Below, one piece after another: positions 35,176 to 43,267 of a stretch of 64,000 bases of DNA; the first letter of the stretch is position 1, and every line of letters begins with the position of its first letter. The DNA is from Sphingomonas sp. SUN019. GTDB taxonomy: Bacteria; Pseudomonadota; Alphaproteobacteria; Sphingomonadales; Sphingomonadaceae. A program made the position numbers and the translations under genes. The stretch is from NCBI RefSeq assembly GCF_024758705.1, contig NZ_CP096971.1, positions 1,922,001 through 1,986,000 of the forward strand, read 5' to 3'. The notes beneath the pieces were generated by a model. That model worked only from the letters and a program-made list of their open reading frames with translations, was not told where the DNA came from and searched no databases.

Positions 35176-36365
35176 CAGATTGCCCCTTCGGCTTTCAAGA
35201 CGGCCAGATCGTCCGCCGACAAGCCCAGCGCGCCATAGACCGCATCATTGTCCGCGCCCACCGTCTGCGGCGCGATGCGGCGGATGGAGCCTGGCGTATC
35301 GGACATCTTGGGGAAGCTGTTCTGCATCTTTAGTTCGCCCCAGCGCGGATGATCGAGCGTCACGATCGCGTCCCGCGCCGCAAAATGCGGATCTTCTAGC
35401 ATTTCCGGTGCACGGTAGATCGCGCCGGAGGGCACGCTGTGCTCGATCATCAGCCGCTCCACCTCGGCGGTCGTCAACGTCCTCGTCCAAGCTTCGATGA
35501 CGCCATCCAGTTCCTTTTGATGACGCCCGCGCGAAACGTGATCGATATAACGCGGATTGGTCGCCATTTCCGGCCGCCCCATCGCCGCGCACAGCCGCGC
35601 GAACACCGCATCCTGGTTCGCCCCGATCAGGAATTCGCCGTCAGAACATTGATAGACGTTTGACGGCGCAATTCCCGGCAACGCCGACCCCGATCGTTCG
35701 CGGATATAGCCCGAGGCGACATATTCGGGGATCAGGCTTTCGGTCACCTGCAGCACCGCCTCGTACAGCGCGCTGTCGACCACCTGCCCCCGCCCGGTCC
35801 GTTCGCGTGCGTGCAGCGCCGCCAGCGCCCCCATGCAGCCATAGGTCGCGGCCAGCGTATCGCCGATCGACAGCCCCATCCGGCTGGGCGCGCGATCGGG
35901 ATCGCCGACGATATAGCGCCACCCGCCCATCGCCTCCCCGATACCCCCGAACCCGGCGCGCGAGGCATACGGCCCAGTCTGGCCGTAGCCCGAAACGCGG
36001 ACGATGATCAGCCGTGGATTGATCGCGTGCAACGCGTCGGGGCCGAGGTTCCATTTCTCCAGCGTGCCGGGCTTGAAATTCTCGATCAGGATATCGGTGT
36101 CGGCGATCAGTTTGCGCACCAGTTCCTGTCCGGCGGGAACGCGCAGGTTGGCGGAAACCGAACGCTTGTTGCGCGCCACGACCTCCCACCACAATTTGTG
36201 CTCGCCGCGGCCCCACGCGCGCATCGGGTCACCCGCGCCGGGGGACTCGACCTTGATCACGTCGGCCCCCATGTCGCCCAGCAACTGCCCGCAGAACGGC
36301 CCCGCGATCAGCTGTCCCAGCTCGATCACGCGAATGTCTTTTAGCGCACCTTGGTTTTCGGTCAC
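35175..36365 (-). CDS. Class III CoA-transferase
   Basis: CaiB/Frc-type (family III) CoA-transferase (396 aa from GTG at 36365). The N-terminal 'IRVIELGQLIAGPFCGQLLG' and 'MGADVIKVESPGAGDPMR' are classic. The catalytic aspartate that forms the acyl-anhydride is D169 in 'GLSIGDTLAATYG'. It moves CoA from a donor thioester to a carboxylic acid. The GTG overlaps the stop of the HMG-CoA-lyase-like gene by 4 nt. The transferase/lyase pairing recalls pathways that activate a hydroxy-dicarboxylate and then split it, such as itaconate or methylglutarate routes. Substrate not determinable. Confidence 0.92.
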   Translation of the reverse strand: MTENQGALKDIRVIELGQLIAGPFCGQLLGDMGADVIKVESPGAGDPMRAWGRGEHKLWWEVVARNKRSVSANLRVPAGQELVRKLIADTDILIENFKPGTLEKWNLGPDALHAINPRLIIVRVSGYGQTGPYASRAGFGGIGEAMGGWRYIVGDPDRAPSRMGLSIGDTLAATYGCMGALAALHARERTGRGQVVDSALYEAVLQVTESLIPEYVASGYIRERSGSALPGIAPSNVYQCSDGEFLIGANQDAVFARLCAAMGRPEMATNPRYIDHVSRGRHQKELDGVIEAWTRTLTTAEVERLMIEHSVPSGAIYRAPEMLEDPHFAARDAIVTLDHPRWGELKMQNSFPKMSDTPGSIRRIAPQTVGADNDAVYGALGLSADDLAVLKAEGAI

Positions 36366-37273
36366 TGCGCGTCCTCCGTCGCGGGCGGGAAGCGCCCGGC
36401 TTTCGACACCATCCCCGGCAGCGGGCGTCCCATCACATCGGTGAACCATCCGGCGGCGGCGATCAGCGCATCGAGATCGAGCCCCGTAGCAACCCCCGAT
36501 CGTTCGAGCAGATAGACGACGTCCTCGGTCGGCACGTTGCCCGCCGCGCCCGGCGCGAACGGACAGCCGCCGAGTCCACCGAGCGACGCGTCGATCGTCG
36601 CCGCGCCCGCCTCGACCGCCGCTAAGGCGTTGGCGAGCCCGGTGTTGCGCGTATTGTGAAGGTGGACGCGTACCGGCAGCGGTGCGATCGCCGCCCGCAC
36701 CTGCGCTACCAGCGCGGTCACCTCGCCCGGCACCGCGACCCCGATCGTGTCGGCCAGCGCCACTTCGACCGCGCCGCTGGCAGCCGCGCGGCGCGCCATC
36801 GCCACCACCCGATCGGGCGACACCACACCCTCGAACGGGCACCCGAACGCCGCGCCGATCGTGATCTGCCCGCTGCGCCCCGCGGCGCGTGCGGCGGCGA
36901 CCACATCGCACGCGACATCGAGCGATTCGTCGCTGGTCTGCCCCTGGTTGCGCATCGCGAAGCTGTCGGTCGTGACGCATACCGCGCCCAGTTGATGGAC
37001 CTTCGTCGCCAACGCACGCTCCGCGCCGCGGCGGTTGAGGACCAGGCCGATGTAGGTCGCGCCGGTATCGGGCAAAGCGGCGACGACCTGCTCGGCATCG
37101 GCCATTTGCGGCACCTTCACCGGATTGACGAAACTCGCCACTTCGATCCGCCGCACGCCCGTGGCCAGCGCGCGCTCCACCAGCAACACTTTGTCAGCGG
37201 TGGCCACGATCCCAGATTCGTTCTGCAGCCCATCACGCGGTCCGACTTCGACGATTTCGACTCCGCGCGACAC
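36362..37273 (-). CDS. HMG-CoA lyase-like C-C lyase
   Basis: DRE-TIM metallolyase (303 aa) of the hydroxymethylglutaryl-CoA lyase group. 'EIVEVGPRDGLQNE' carries the metal/substrate arginine-aspartate pair. 'VRVHLHNTRNTGLANAL' gives the metal histidines. 'GGLGGCPFAPGAAGN' contains the catalytic cysteine loop. It cleaves a 3-hydroxy-3-methyl (or related) acyl-CoA into two parts. It is first in the three-gene minus-strand unit, with the proposed GntR operator 34-55 nt before its ATG. The neighbouring CoA-transferase could supply its thioester. Confidence 0.92.
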   Translation of the reverse strand: MSRGVEIVEVGPRDGLQNESGIVATADKVLLVERALATGVRRIEVASFVNPVKVPQMADAEQVVAALPDTGATYIGLVLNRRGAERALATKVHQLGAVCVTTDSFAMRNQGQTSDESLDVACDVVAAARAAGRSGQITIGAAFGCPFEGVVSPDRVVAMARRAAASGAVEVALADTIGVAVPGEVTALVAQVRAAIAPLPVRVHLHNTRNTGLANALAAVEAGAATIDASLGGLGGCPFAPGAAGNVPTEDVVYLLERSGVATGLDLDALIAAAGWFTDVMGRPLPGMVSKAGRFPPATEDAQ

Positions 37274-37306
37274 CTTATCCGCTCCCGATCATTGATCGCA
37301 TCTTTG

Positions 37307-37327
37307 GCGATATTGTATACATATCGC
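37307..37327. promoter_or_regulatory. Candidate GntR operator 1
   Basis: Palindrome GCGATAT-N7-ATATCGC with a TGTATACA core at 37314-37321, in the 145-bp divergent space between the lyase unit and the GntR gene. The 11-mer ATTGTATACAT (37312-37322) recurs inverted at 38096-38106. FCD-type GntR proteins often bind short palindromes of this kind. Confidence 0.65.
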
Positions 37328-37418
37328 AAGCAGCGATCGTTGGATTTGGATCGTCGGGCGCTTGTTTCCGCCGCCGTAGCGCGCCATCACCGCATGTCAC
37401 CACCGGGAAGCATCACCA

Positions 37419-38060
37419 ATGTCGAGGGCCAGCGACCGCGCGTACGGCGAAATCAAGGCGCAGATCCTGAGCGGTGCGCTGGCCCCCGGCGCTCAACTGA
37501 AGGAGGAGGAACTGGCCGACATCTGCGGCGTGTCGCGCACCCCCGTCCGCGACGCGATGCACCGGCTGGAGGCTGAGATGTTCATCCAGCGCAGCGACAG
37601 CCAGCGATCGTTCGTCAGCAATTGGTCGATCGACGATATCGAGGAATTGTTCACGCTGCGCACGATGCTGGAAAGCCACGCCGCAGCGCAGGCCGCCGCG
37701 CGCGTCACCCCAGAAATGCTGGTGGCGCTCCATCGCAACGCCGCCGCGATCGACGCCGCGATCGATCGCCCGCTGCCCGATGTCGACACGTTCCTGGTGA
37801 GAAACGCCGAGTTCCACGCGTTGATCATTCAGGCCGCGGCGTCCGACCGGTTGGCGCACATGATCAACCGGCTGGTGCTGCAGCCGATCGTCCACCGGAC
37901 CGCGCTGCGCTACGACGCCGATCAATTGCGCCGCAGCTTAGCCGAACACGTCGAGATCGTCGCCGCGCTGGAGGCGCGCGACGCCGACTGGGCGCGCGCG
38001 GTGATGACCTCGCACATCCGGCGCGCGTTTCACGTTTTTCAGCAGGAGCGGACGGCGTGA
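37419..38060 (+). CDS. GntR-family regulator (FCD type)
   Basis: FadR/FCD-subfamily regulator (213 aa). The winged helix spans residues about 8-70 with 'LKEEELADICGVSRTPVRDA' and 'HRLEAEMF'. The all-helical FCD effector domain has metal-ligand-type residues in 'FLVRNAEFHALI' and 'LAEHVEIVAALEARDADWA'. These proteins usually repress catabolic operons until a carboxylate or CoA ester binds. It lies between two copies of the TGTATACA site, so it probably controls the divergent lyase unit, itself and the downstream racemase-SnoaL-TonB unit. Confidence 0.92.
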   Translation: MSRASDRAYGEIKAQILSGALAPGAQLKEEELADICGVSRTPVRDAMHRLEAEMFIQRSDSQRSFVSNWSIDDIEELFTLRTMLESHAAAQAAARVTPEMLVALHRNAAAIDAAIDRPLPDVDTFLVRNAEFHALIIQAAASDRLAHMINRLVLQPIVHRTALRYDADQLRRSLAEHVEIVAALEARDADWARAVMTSHIRRAFHVFQQERTA

Positions 38061-38095
38061 TCATGCCGCCTCCATAGCGACCTTGACGGTCATCA

Positions 38096-38106
38096 ATGTA
38101 TACAAT
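38096..38106. promoter_or_regulatory. Candidate GntR operator 2
   Basis: ATGTATACAAT, the exact reverse complement of the 11-mer core of operator 1, located 26 nt before the racemase-like start in the 72-bp gap after the GntR gene. Confidence 0.6.
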
Positions 38107-38132
38107 AGCGTTCGGTCTTGGACGGAGATCGT

Positions 38133-38882
38133 ATGCCAGCCAGGATCAAGGTCATCGTACCGATTCCGATGGACGCCGCGGGTGTCCGGAATCGGCGCGC
38201 GCAGCTTTCCGACGCGCTGATCTCGCCCGGCTTCGTTCCCGAGTTCGCCGCAGTGCCATGGGGCGCGGCGTTGGGCGACAGTTACCACGATATGCTGCTG
38301 ATGGACTGGACGGTGTTCCAGGCGGGCATTTCGGCCGAGGACGAGGGCTATGCCGCGGTAGTGGTCGATACGGTCAGCGACAGCGGCGTCCGCGCGCTCC
38401 GATCGCGCCTGTCGATCCCCGTCGTCGGGCCGGGCGAGGCCGCGTTCCACATGGCGATGGCGCTGGGCAAGAAATTCACGATCCTGACGATGTGGCCGCA
38501 GTGGTTCCCGCTCTACGAAAAGACCATCGGCGAATATGGCCTGCACGACCGGCTCGCCTCGCTGCGATCGATCGACACCCGCCCGGACGTCACCGAGTTG
38601 CTGGCGGGCAAGGAAGAGGTGATCTTCGAAAAGCTGGCGAGCGAAGCGCGCCGCGCGATTCGTGAGGATGGCGCCGACGTGATCGTGCTGGGCTCCACCA
38701 CGATGCACCAATCGGCGGGCTATCTGGCGGGGGTGCTGCCCGTGCCGGTCATCAATCCGGGCGTTGTCGCGTGGAAGCAGGCCGAGACGTTGGTGTCGCT
38801 GGGACTGTCGCACAGCAAGCGCGCTTTCCCCTCCCCCGAGGTCGGCAAAGACGCCGACATCCGCGCGGGGTGGAACACATGA
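38133..38882 (+). CDS. Asp/Glu racemase-superfamily protein without catalytic cysteines
   Basis: Member of the Asp/Glu/hydantoin racemase superfamily (249 aa), which also contains maleate isomerase and arylmalonate decarboxylase. The two catalytic cysteine positions read T80 in 'AVVVDTVSDSG' and S188 in 'VIVLGSTTMHQ'. Cys-dependent racemisation or cis-trans isomerisation is therefore unlikely. The remaining framework ('VVGPGEAAFHMAMALGKKF', 'VPVINPGVVAWKQ') is well conserved. ATG at 38133 with GGAG upstream is preferred over TTG at 38118. It is preceded by GntR operator 2 and overlaps the next gene. Function unknown. Confidence 0.84.
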   Translation: MPARIKVIVPIPMDAAGVRNRRAQLSDALISPGFVPEFAAVPWGAALGDSYHDMLLMDWTVFQAGISAEDEGYAAVVVDTVSDSGVRALRSRLSIPVVGPGEAAFHMAMALGKKFTILTMWPQWFPLYEKTIGEYGLHDRLASLRSIDTRPDVTELLAGKEEVIFEKLASEARRAIREDGADVIVLGSTTMHQSAGYLAGVLPVPVINPGVVAWKQAETLVSLGLSHSKRAFPSPEVGKDADIRAGWNT

Positions 38883-38896
38883 GCCGGGGAGCATCC

Positions 38897-39298
38897 ATGA
38901 TCGAGCGATACCCGTTCCTGATCGACATCGTGACCAAGCGATATTTCGACGGGGTCGACAACAAGCGCCTCGATCAGGTGCTCGACTGCTTCACCCCCGA
39001 TGCGGTGCTTACCGAGGTCACGTCGAACACCGTCCACAACGGCCGCGACGACGGGATCGCGGCGATGTTCCGGCGGCTGTTCACGGACTTCGAGCAATTG
39101 TGGCACGGCAATTTCGTTCACGTCGCCGACACGCAGACGAACGCGATCTGTTCGCAATTCACCGTACTGATCACGCCCAACAATGGCGACCTGCTACGCT
39201 ACGAAAACTGCAACCGCTTCTATCTGGACGGCGACAAATTCTCGCGCGTGTTCGTCTACATGAGCGGCGACAATCTGCTGCGTGAGGGGAACGACTGA
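38897..39298 (+). CDS. SnoaL-like (NTF2-fold) protein, first copy
   Basis: Small NTF2/SnoaL-fold protein (133 aa from ATG at 38897, which has GGGGAG 4 nt upstream; ATG at 38879 overlapping the previous stop is the alternative). Landmarks are 'VTKRYFDGVDNKRLDQVLDC', 'FTPDAVLTEV' and 'FSRVFVYMSGDNLL'. The family includes cyclases, isomerases, dehydratases and hydrolases acting on small ring compounds, plus non-enzymatic members. It is paralogous to the next gene, and the two may form a heteromer. Confidence 0.8.
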   Translation: MIERYPFLIDIVTKRYFDGVDNKRLDQVLDCFTPDAVLTEVTSNTVHNGRDDGIAAMFRRLFTDFEQLWHGNFVHVADTQTNAICSQFTVLITPNNGDLLRYENCNRFYLDGDKFSRVFVYMSGDNLLREGND

Positions 39299-39696
39299 TG
39301 CAATACCCCCCAACGCTCAGCCGCGACGCTCTCGTCGACCTCGCGATCAACCGCTATTTCGCGCATGTCGACGCCAAGGACATGGCCACGGTGCTCGATT
39401 GCTTCAACGACGAGGCGCTGCTGACGACGCAGACGTCATTCACGACACACGCGGGAAAGCCCGCGATCGAACGGATGTTCGCCGACTTGTTCGGCGCGTG
39501 GGAAACTTTGGTCCACAAGGATTTCACGATCACCGTCGATGAAATGAATGGCCGCATCGCGGCGTCATTCGAGGCGGTGCTGACCGACGCAGACGGCGGC
39601 GTGACGCATCTGTTCAACACCAATTTCTGGCGCGTCCGCGACGGCCGGTTCCAGGAAGTCCACGTCTATATGAGCGGGGCCAACGTGCTCGTCTGA
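39298..39696 (+). CDS. SnoaL-like (NTF2-fold) protein, second copy
   Basis: 132-residue paralog of the upstream protein, sharing 'NRYFAHVDAKDMATVLDCF' with the equivalent first helix and 'VHVYMSGANVLV' with the last strand. Its ATG overlaps the stop of the first copy (TGATG). NTF2-fold enzymes place acidic and histidine residues in a cone-shaped pocket; candidates here include the Asp and His pairs in 'HVDAKD' and 'ITVDEMN'. Reaction unknown. It ends 25 nt before the TonB receptor. Confidence 0.8.
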   Translation: MQYPPTLSRDALVDLAINRYFAHVDAKDMATVLDCFNDEALLTTQTSFTTHAGKPAIERMFADLFGAWETLVHKDFTITVDEMNGRIAASFEAVLTDADGGVTHLFNTNFWRVRDGRFQEVHVYMSGANVLV

Positions 39697-39721
39697 TCGC
39701 AACCGAATGGGGGGTTCCACG

Positions 39722-42250
39722 ATGTTTGCCAACAGAATGACTCCGTTGCTCGCCGGCGCGTCTGCGTGGGCGCTGACGATCACACCGGTCGGCGCGCAGA
39801 CCGCCGATCCGGTCCAGACCACCGCCCCCAACACCGCCCAGCGGCCGGACGAGCCATCCGGCGAGATCATCGTCACCGCCCGCCGCGTCAGCGAAACGCT
39901 CAGCGAGGTTCCCGCATCGATCACCGCGTTCAGCGCCGAGACGATCGGTCAGGCGAACATCCAGCGCGCGCAGGATTTCGCCAAGCTCACCCCCGGCGTC
40001 ACGATCGTCAGCAGCACCGCCGAGGCGGGCGACAACCAGATCAACATCCGCGGCATCAACGGCGCGCGCGACGCCGAAAGCTCGGTCGCACTGGTCGTCG
40101 ACGGCATCCTGAAGACCAACAACGCGGTGCTGAACCAGCCGCAGGGGACGCTGCGCCAGATCGAGGTGCTGAAAGGGCCGCAAGGCGCGCTCTATGGCCG
40201 CAACGCCGCGGCGGGCGCGATCGTCATGCAGACGATGAAGCCCGGCGAGCGGTTCGAGGGGGGCGCACTCGCCAGCTATGCGAACGTCAATACCGCGCTG
40301 GCGAACGCGTATCTCGCCGGGCCGATCGCACCGGGCCTAGGCTTCGTCCTGTCGGGCGATTATTCTCGCACCGACGGCTTCTATCGCAACACGTTGCGTG
40401 ACGAGAAGGTGGTCGACAATCGCGAGGAATGGAACGTCAATGGCCGTATCGTCGCGACGCTGGGCGCGGCGACCGAGATCGACGCGAAGGTGCGCTACGG
40501 CGAGTTTCACGGCGCCTCGATCAACTTCAACGCCGCGTTCCACCTGCCCGCGTTCGGCGGCGCGTTCTACGAAGACGTGAACGATCATCCGTTCAATTAT
40601 TATTCCAACATCAAACCGACCAACGACCAGACGACGCTGGAAGGATCGATCAAGCTCGACCATGATTTCGGCGGCGTGAAGCTGACCGCGTGGGGGCTCT
40701 ACAGCAACGTAAAGAACAATCTGGTCGCCGACGGCACCTCGGCGGATTTCGCGCGCTATCTGTTCGCGGTCAATCCGGCGGCGCAATCCGCGGTCACCCA
40801 ATGCTTCACCTCGACCGCCGCGCTGACCGGTTTCCCGATCAATCCGCCGGGGTTCATCGGGGCGACGCCGGTGCCGTTCATCTTCGCGCCCGCGACTGGC
40901 TCCACTTTCGGCCCCTATTCGCCGACGACGTGCGACGGCACGCAATATCAGGTACGCAACCAGAAGGATTTCAGCGGGGAGCTTCGGCTGGCGTCGACCG
41001 GCGACGGGCCGATCAACTGGCAGCTCGGCGGCTATCTGCTGCATATCGACCGGTTGACGGGGGTCAGCCTGGGCGCGGACACCGGCAATGGCGTCATCAA
41101 GCAACTGTACAACGCGCCGAACTCGACCAATCCGACGTCACAACTGTACATCGATAAGTTCAAGACCGACGTCTATGCGGGGTTCGGCGCGGTCGACTGG
41201 AAGCCCAACGATCTCTTCGACCTGACCGTCGCGTTGCGCTATGACGTGGAGCGTCGCCGCGTCGACAATCAGGTGCCGCTCGCCACCGATCCGTTCACCG
41301 GCGGGCCGATCAACCCCGGCCAGACCGCGGGCGACATTCCGTCGAAAAAGCAGACATACAAGCAGCTCGAGCCCAAGATCAGCGCGCGGTTCGAGATCGC
41401 GCCGCAGACCAATCTGTTCGCCAATTGGGGCGTCGGGTTCAAATCGGGCGGGTTCAACAATCAGGGTTCGGCCGCGATCGTCGCGCAGAATTTCAACGTG
41501 CCGCCGATCAACGCCGGCGTGTTGATCAACGACGATTTCCGCAAGGAGCGGTCGAGCGCCTACGAAGCGGGGATCAAGGGCCGTGTGGGGCCGGTCAACT
41601 ACAGCCTGGCGGGTTATTATACCGAAGTCCGCGACATGCAGTTCTTCGAATTCTTCGTCGGCGGATTCGGCCTGTTGCGCGTGGTGTCGAACATCGATCG
41701 GGTCGACCTCAAAGGCGCAGAGTTCAACGTCGACGCGCGCATCGTCGACGGCTGGACGCTGTACGGCGCGTTCAACTACACCGATTCCGAAATCAAGCGG
41801 AACCGGTCGCGGCCCGATACGGTCGGCAACAAATCGCCGTACACGCCGGACTATACGATCAACCTGGGCAGTCAGCAGGAAGTGCCGGTCAGCGACGGTA
41901 TGAACCTGGTGCTGCGCGCGGATTACCGGATCACCGGGCCGACTTGGTTCCACACCGTGCAGGACCAGACGAAGGCGACGATCTTCAGCGCGTTGCTGCC
42001 GATTTCCGCGCTGCAATTGCCGGCCGAGGTCGGCAATGCCGATTACACGATCGCGAGGCGGCGCGCGTTCGGGGTGCTCGACGTGCGGCTGGGGCTGCAG
42101 GGCGAGCGATGGAAAGCGACGCTGTTCGCTACCAACGCGTTCGACGAGAAATATGTGAACGAGGTGATCCCGGCGATCGAGTTCGGCGGATCGTTCATCT
42201 CGCCGGGCGCGCGGCGGCTGTACGGGTTGGAACTGGGCTATAAATTCTGA
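39722..42250 (+). CDS. TonB-dependent receptor
   Basis: Complete outer-membrane receptor (842 aa). The signal peptide ends in 'TPVGAQ', followed by the TonB-box-like 'GEIIVTARRVSETL', the plug with 'NIRGINGARDAESS', 'ALVVDGIL' and 'IEVLKGPQGALYGRNAAAGA', and a barrel ending in the C-terminal aromatic 'LYGLELGYKF'. ATG at 39722 lies after GGGGGG. It closes the catabolic island and is in the same unit as the racemase-like and SnoaL-like genes, so it is probably induced by the pathway substrate. It is the likely uptake route for the esterase substrate or its product. Confidence 0.93.
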   Translation: MFANRMTPLLAGASAWALTITPVGAQTADPVQTTAPNTAQRPDEPSGEIIVTARRVSETLSEVPASITAFSAETIGQANIQRAQDFAKLTPGVTIVSSTAEAGDNQINIRGINGARDAESSVALVVDGILKTNNAVLNQPQGTLRQIEVLKGPQGALYGRNAAAGAIVMQTMKPGERFEGGALASYANVNTALANAYLAGPIAPGLGFVLSGDYSRTDGFYRNTLRDEKVVDNREEWNVNGRIVATLGAATEIDAKVRYGEFHGASINFNAAFHLPAFGGAFYEDVNDHPFNYYSNIKPTNDQTTLEGSIKLDHDFGGVKLTAWGLYSNVKNNLVADGTSADFARYLFAVNPAAQSAVTQCFTSTAALTGFPINPPGFIGATPVPFIFAPATGSTFGPYSPTTCDGTQYQVRNQKDFSGELRLASTGDGPINWQLGGYLLHIDRLTGVSLGADTGNGVIKQLYNAPNSTNPTSQLYIDKFKTDVYAGFGAVDWKPNDLFDLTVALRYDVERRRVDNQVPLATDPFTGGPINPGQTAGDIPSKKQTYKQLEPKISARFEIAPQTNLFANWGVGFKSGGFNNQGSAAIVAQNFNVPPINAGVLINDDFRKERSSAYEAGIKGRVGPVNYSLAGYYTEVRDMQFFEFFVGGFGLLRVVSNIDRVDLKGAEFNVDARIVDGWTLYGAFNYTDSEIKRNRSRPDTVGNKSPYTPDYTINLGSQQEVPVSDGMNLVLRADYRITGPTWFHTVQDQTKATIFSALLPISALQLPAEVGNADYTIARRRAFGVLDVRLGLQGERWKATLFATNAFDEKYVNEVIPAIEFGGSFISPGARRLYGLELGYKF

Positions 42251-42272
42251 AGCGGCGCTATAGATCGGTCGC

Positions 42273-43073
42273 ATGACAGACCCATCGATTCGCGTCGGCA
42301 TCGGCGGCTGGACCTACGAACCATGGCGCGGCACGTTCTTTCCAGAGAAATGGCCGATCAAGCGCGAGCTGGAATATGCCAGCCGCCACGTCACCGCGAT
42401 CGAGGTGAACGGCACCTATTACAGCGGCTTCAAACCCGCGACCTTCGCCAATTGGCGCGACACCGCGCCCGACGATTTCGTGTTCGCATTGAAGGCCTCA
42501 CGTTATTGCACCAATCGCAAGGTGCTGGCCGAGGCGGGGGATTCGATCGCGAAGTTTGTCGGGCAGGGCATCGTCGAACTAGGCGACAAACTCGGCCCGA
42601 TCCTGTGGCAGTTCATGGCGACCAAGAAATTCGACGCCGACGATTTCGGGGCGTTCCTGAAGCTGTTGCCCGCCAGGCACGACGGGGTCGCGCTTCGCCA
42701 TGCGGTGCAGGTCCGGCATGAGTCCTTTGCCGTGCCCGCGTTCGTCGGCCTGTGCCGGGCGGCGGGGGTGGCGATCGCCTATGCCGATTCGGCGGACTAT
42801 CCCGCGATCGCCGACGTGACGGCGGACTTCGTCTATGCGCGGCTGGAGAATGCGGTGGAGAACGAACCGGCGGGCTATGCCCCGACGGCGCTGGATAGCT
42901 GGACGAAGGCGGCGCGGAAATGGGCCGATGGCGGCGCGCCGGGCGGTCTACCTTATGTCGACGCCACACCGCCGAAGAAGGCGCCGCGCGATACCTTCGT
43001 GTTCTTCATCAACGGCGCAAAAGTCAGGGCGCCTGCGGGCGCGATGGCGCTGATCGAGCGGCTGGCGACGTGA
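42273..43073 (+). CDS. DUF72 domain protein
   Basis: DUF72/YecE-family TIM-barrel-like protein (266 aa), function unknown. It begins 'IRVGIGGWTYEPWRGTFFP' and contains 'YASRHVTAIEVNGTYY', 'FALKASRYCTNRK' and 'AYADSADYPAIADVTADFVY', all typical. It starts 22 nt after the TonB receptor but is a common housekeeping-type gene in this group of bacteria. It is probably not part of the pathway. Confidence 0.9.
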   Translation: MTDPSIRVGIGGWTYEPWRGTFFPEKWPIKRELEYASRHVTAIEVNGTYYSGFKPATFANWRDTAPDDFVFALKASRYCTNRKVLAEAGDSIAKFVGQGIVELGDKLGPILWQFMATKKFDADDFGAFLKLLPARHDGVALRHAVQVRHESFAVPAFVGLCRAAGVAIAYADSADYPAIADVTADFVYARLENAVENEPAGYAPTALDSWTKAARKWADGGAPGGLPYVDATPPKKAPRDTFVFFINGAKVRAPAGAMALIERLAT

Positions 43074-43097
43074 GCGAGCGTTCGGCAGGAGATGATG

Positions 43098-43165
43098 CCA
43101 AAGTTCACACAAGTTCACACGAAACGCGCCTTTCGTGGAATTGCCGCCGACGATGTGAAAGAGCG
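43098..43165 (-). repeat. Composite dispersed repeat, right copy (inverted)
   Basis: On the minus strand it carries the same 18-nt module (17/18) at 43165-43148 and the same 24-nt TGTGAACTT tandem (24/24) at 43121-43098 as the copy at 25399-25556, here only 26 nt apart. It lies in the 194-bp gap after DUF72. Confidence 0.7.
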
Positions 43166-43267
43166 TGAAATCTTTTTTCTGGTCAGTGGCTTGCACAAGT
43201 ACGGCCCTGTAGGAAAGCGCATCGGCCGCATCCGCCGACACTGCAGTCGCGGACATCGCGGGCCGCC

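Noticed and set aside
23092..38882. Aerobic nicotinate pathway (nicC-, nicD-, nicE-, nicF-like families: FAD monooxygenase, hydrolase, racemase/isomerase, isochorismatase-fold).
   Set aside because: No ring-opening dioxygenase (NicX) is present, the isomerase-like protein lacks both catalytic cysteines, and CoA-dependent enzymes dominate. Family match alone is not enough.
43098..43121. CRISPR-like tandem repeat.
   Set aside because: Only two 10-nt units with no spacers; better explained as part of the dispersed composite repeat.
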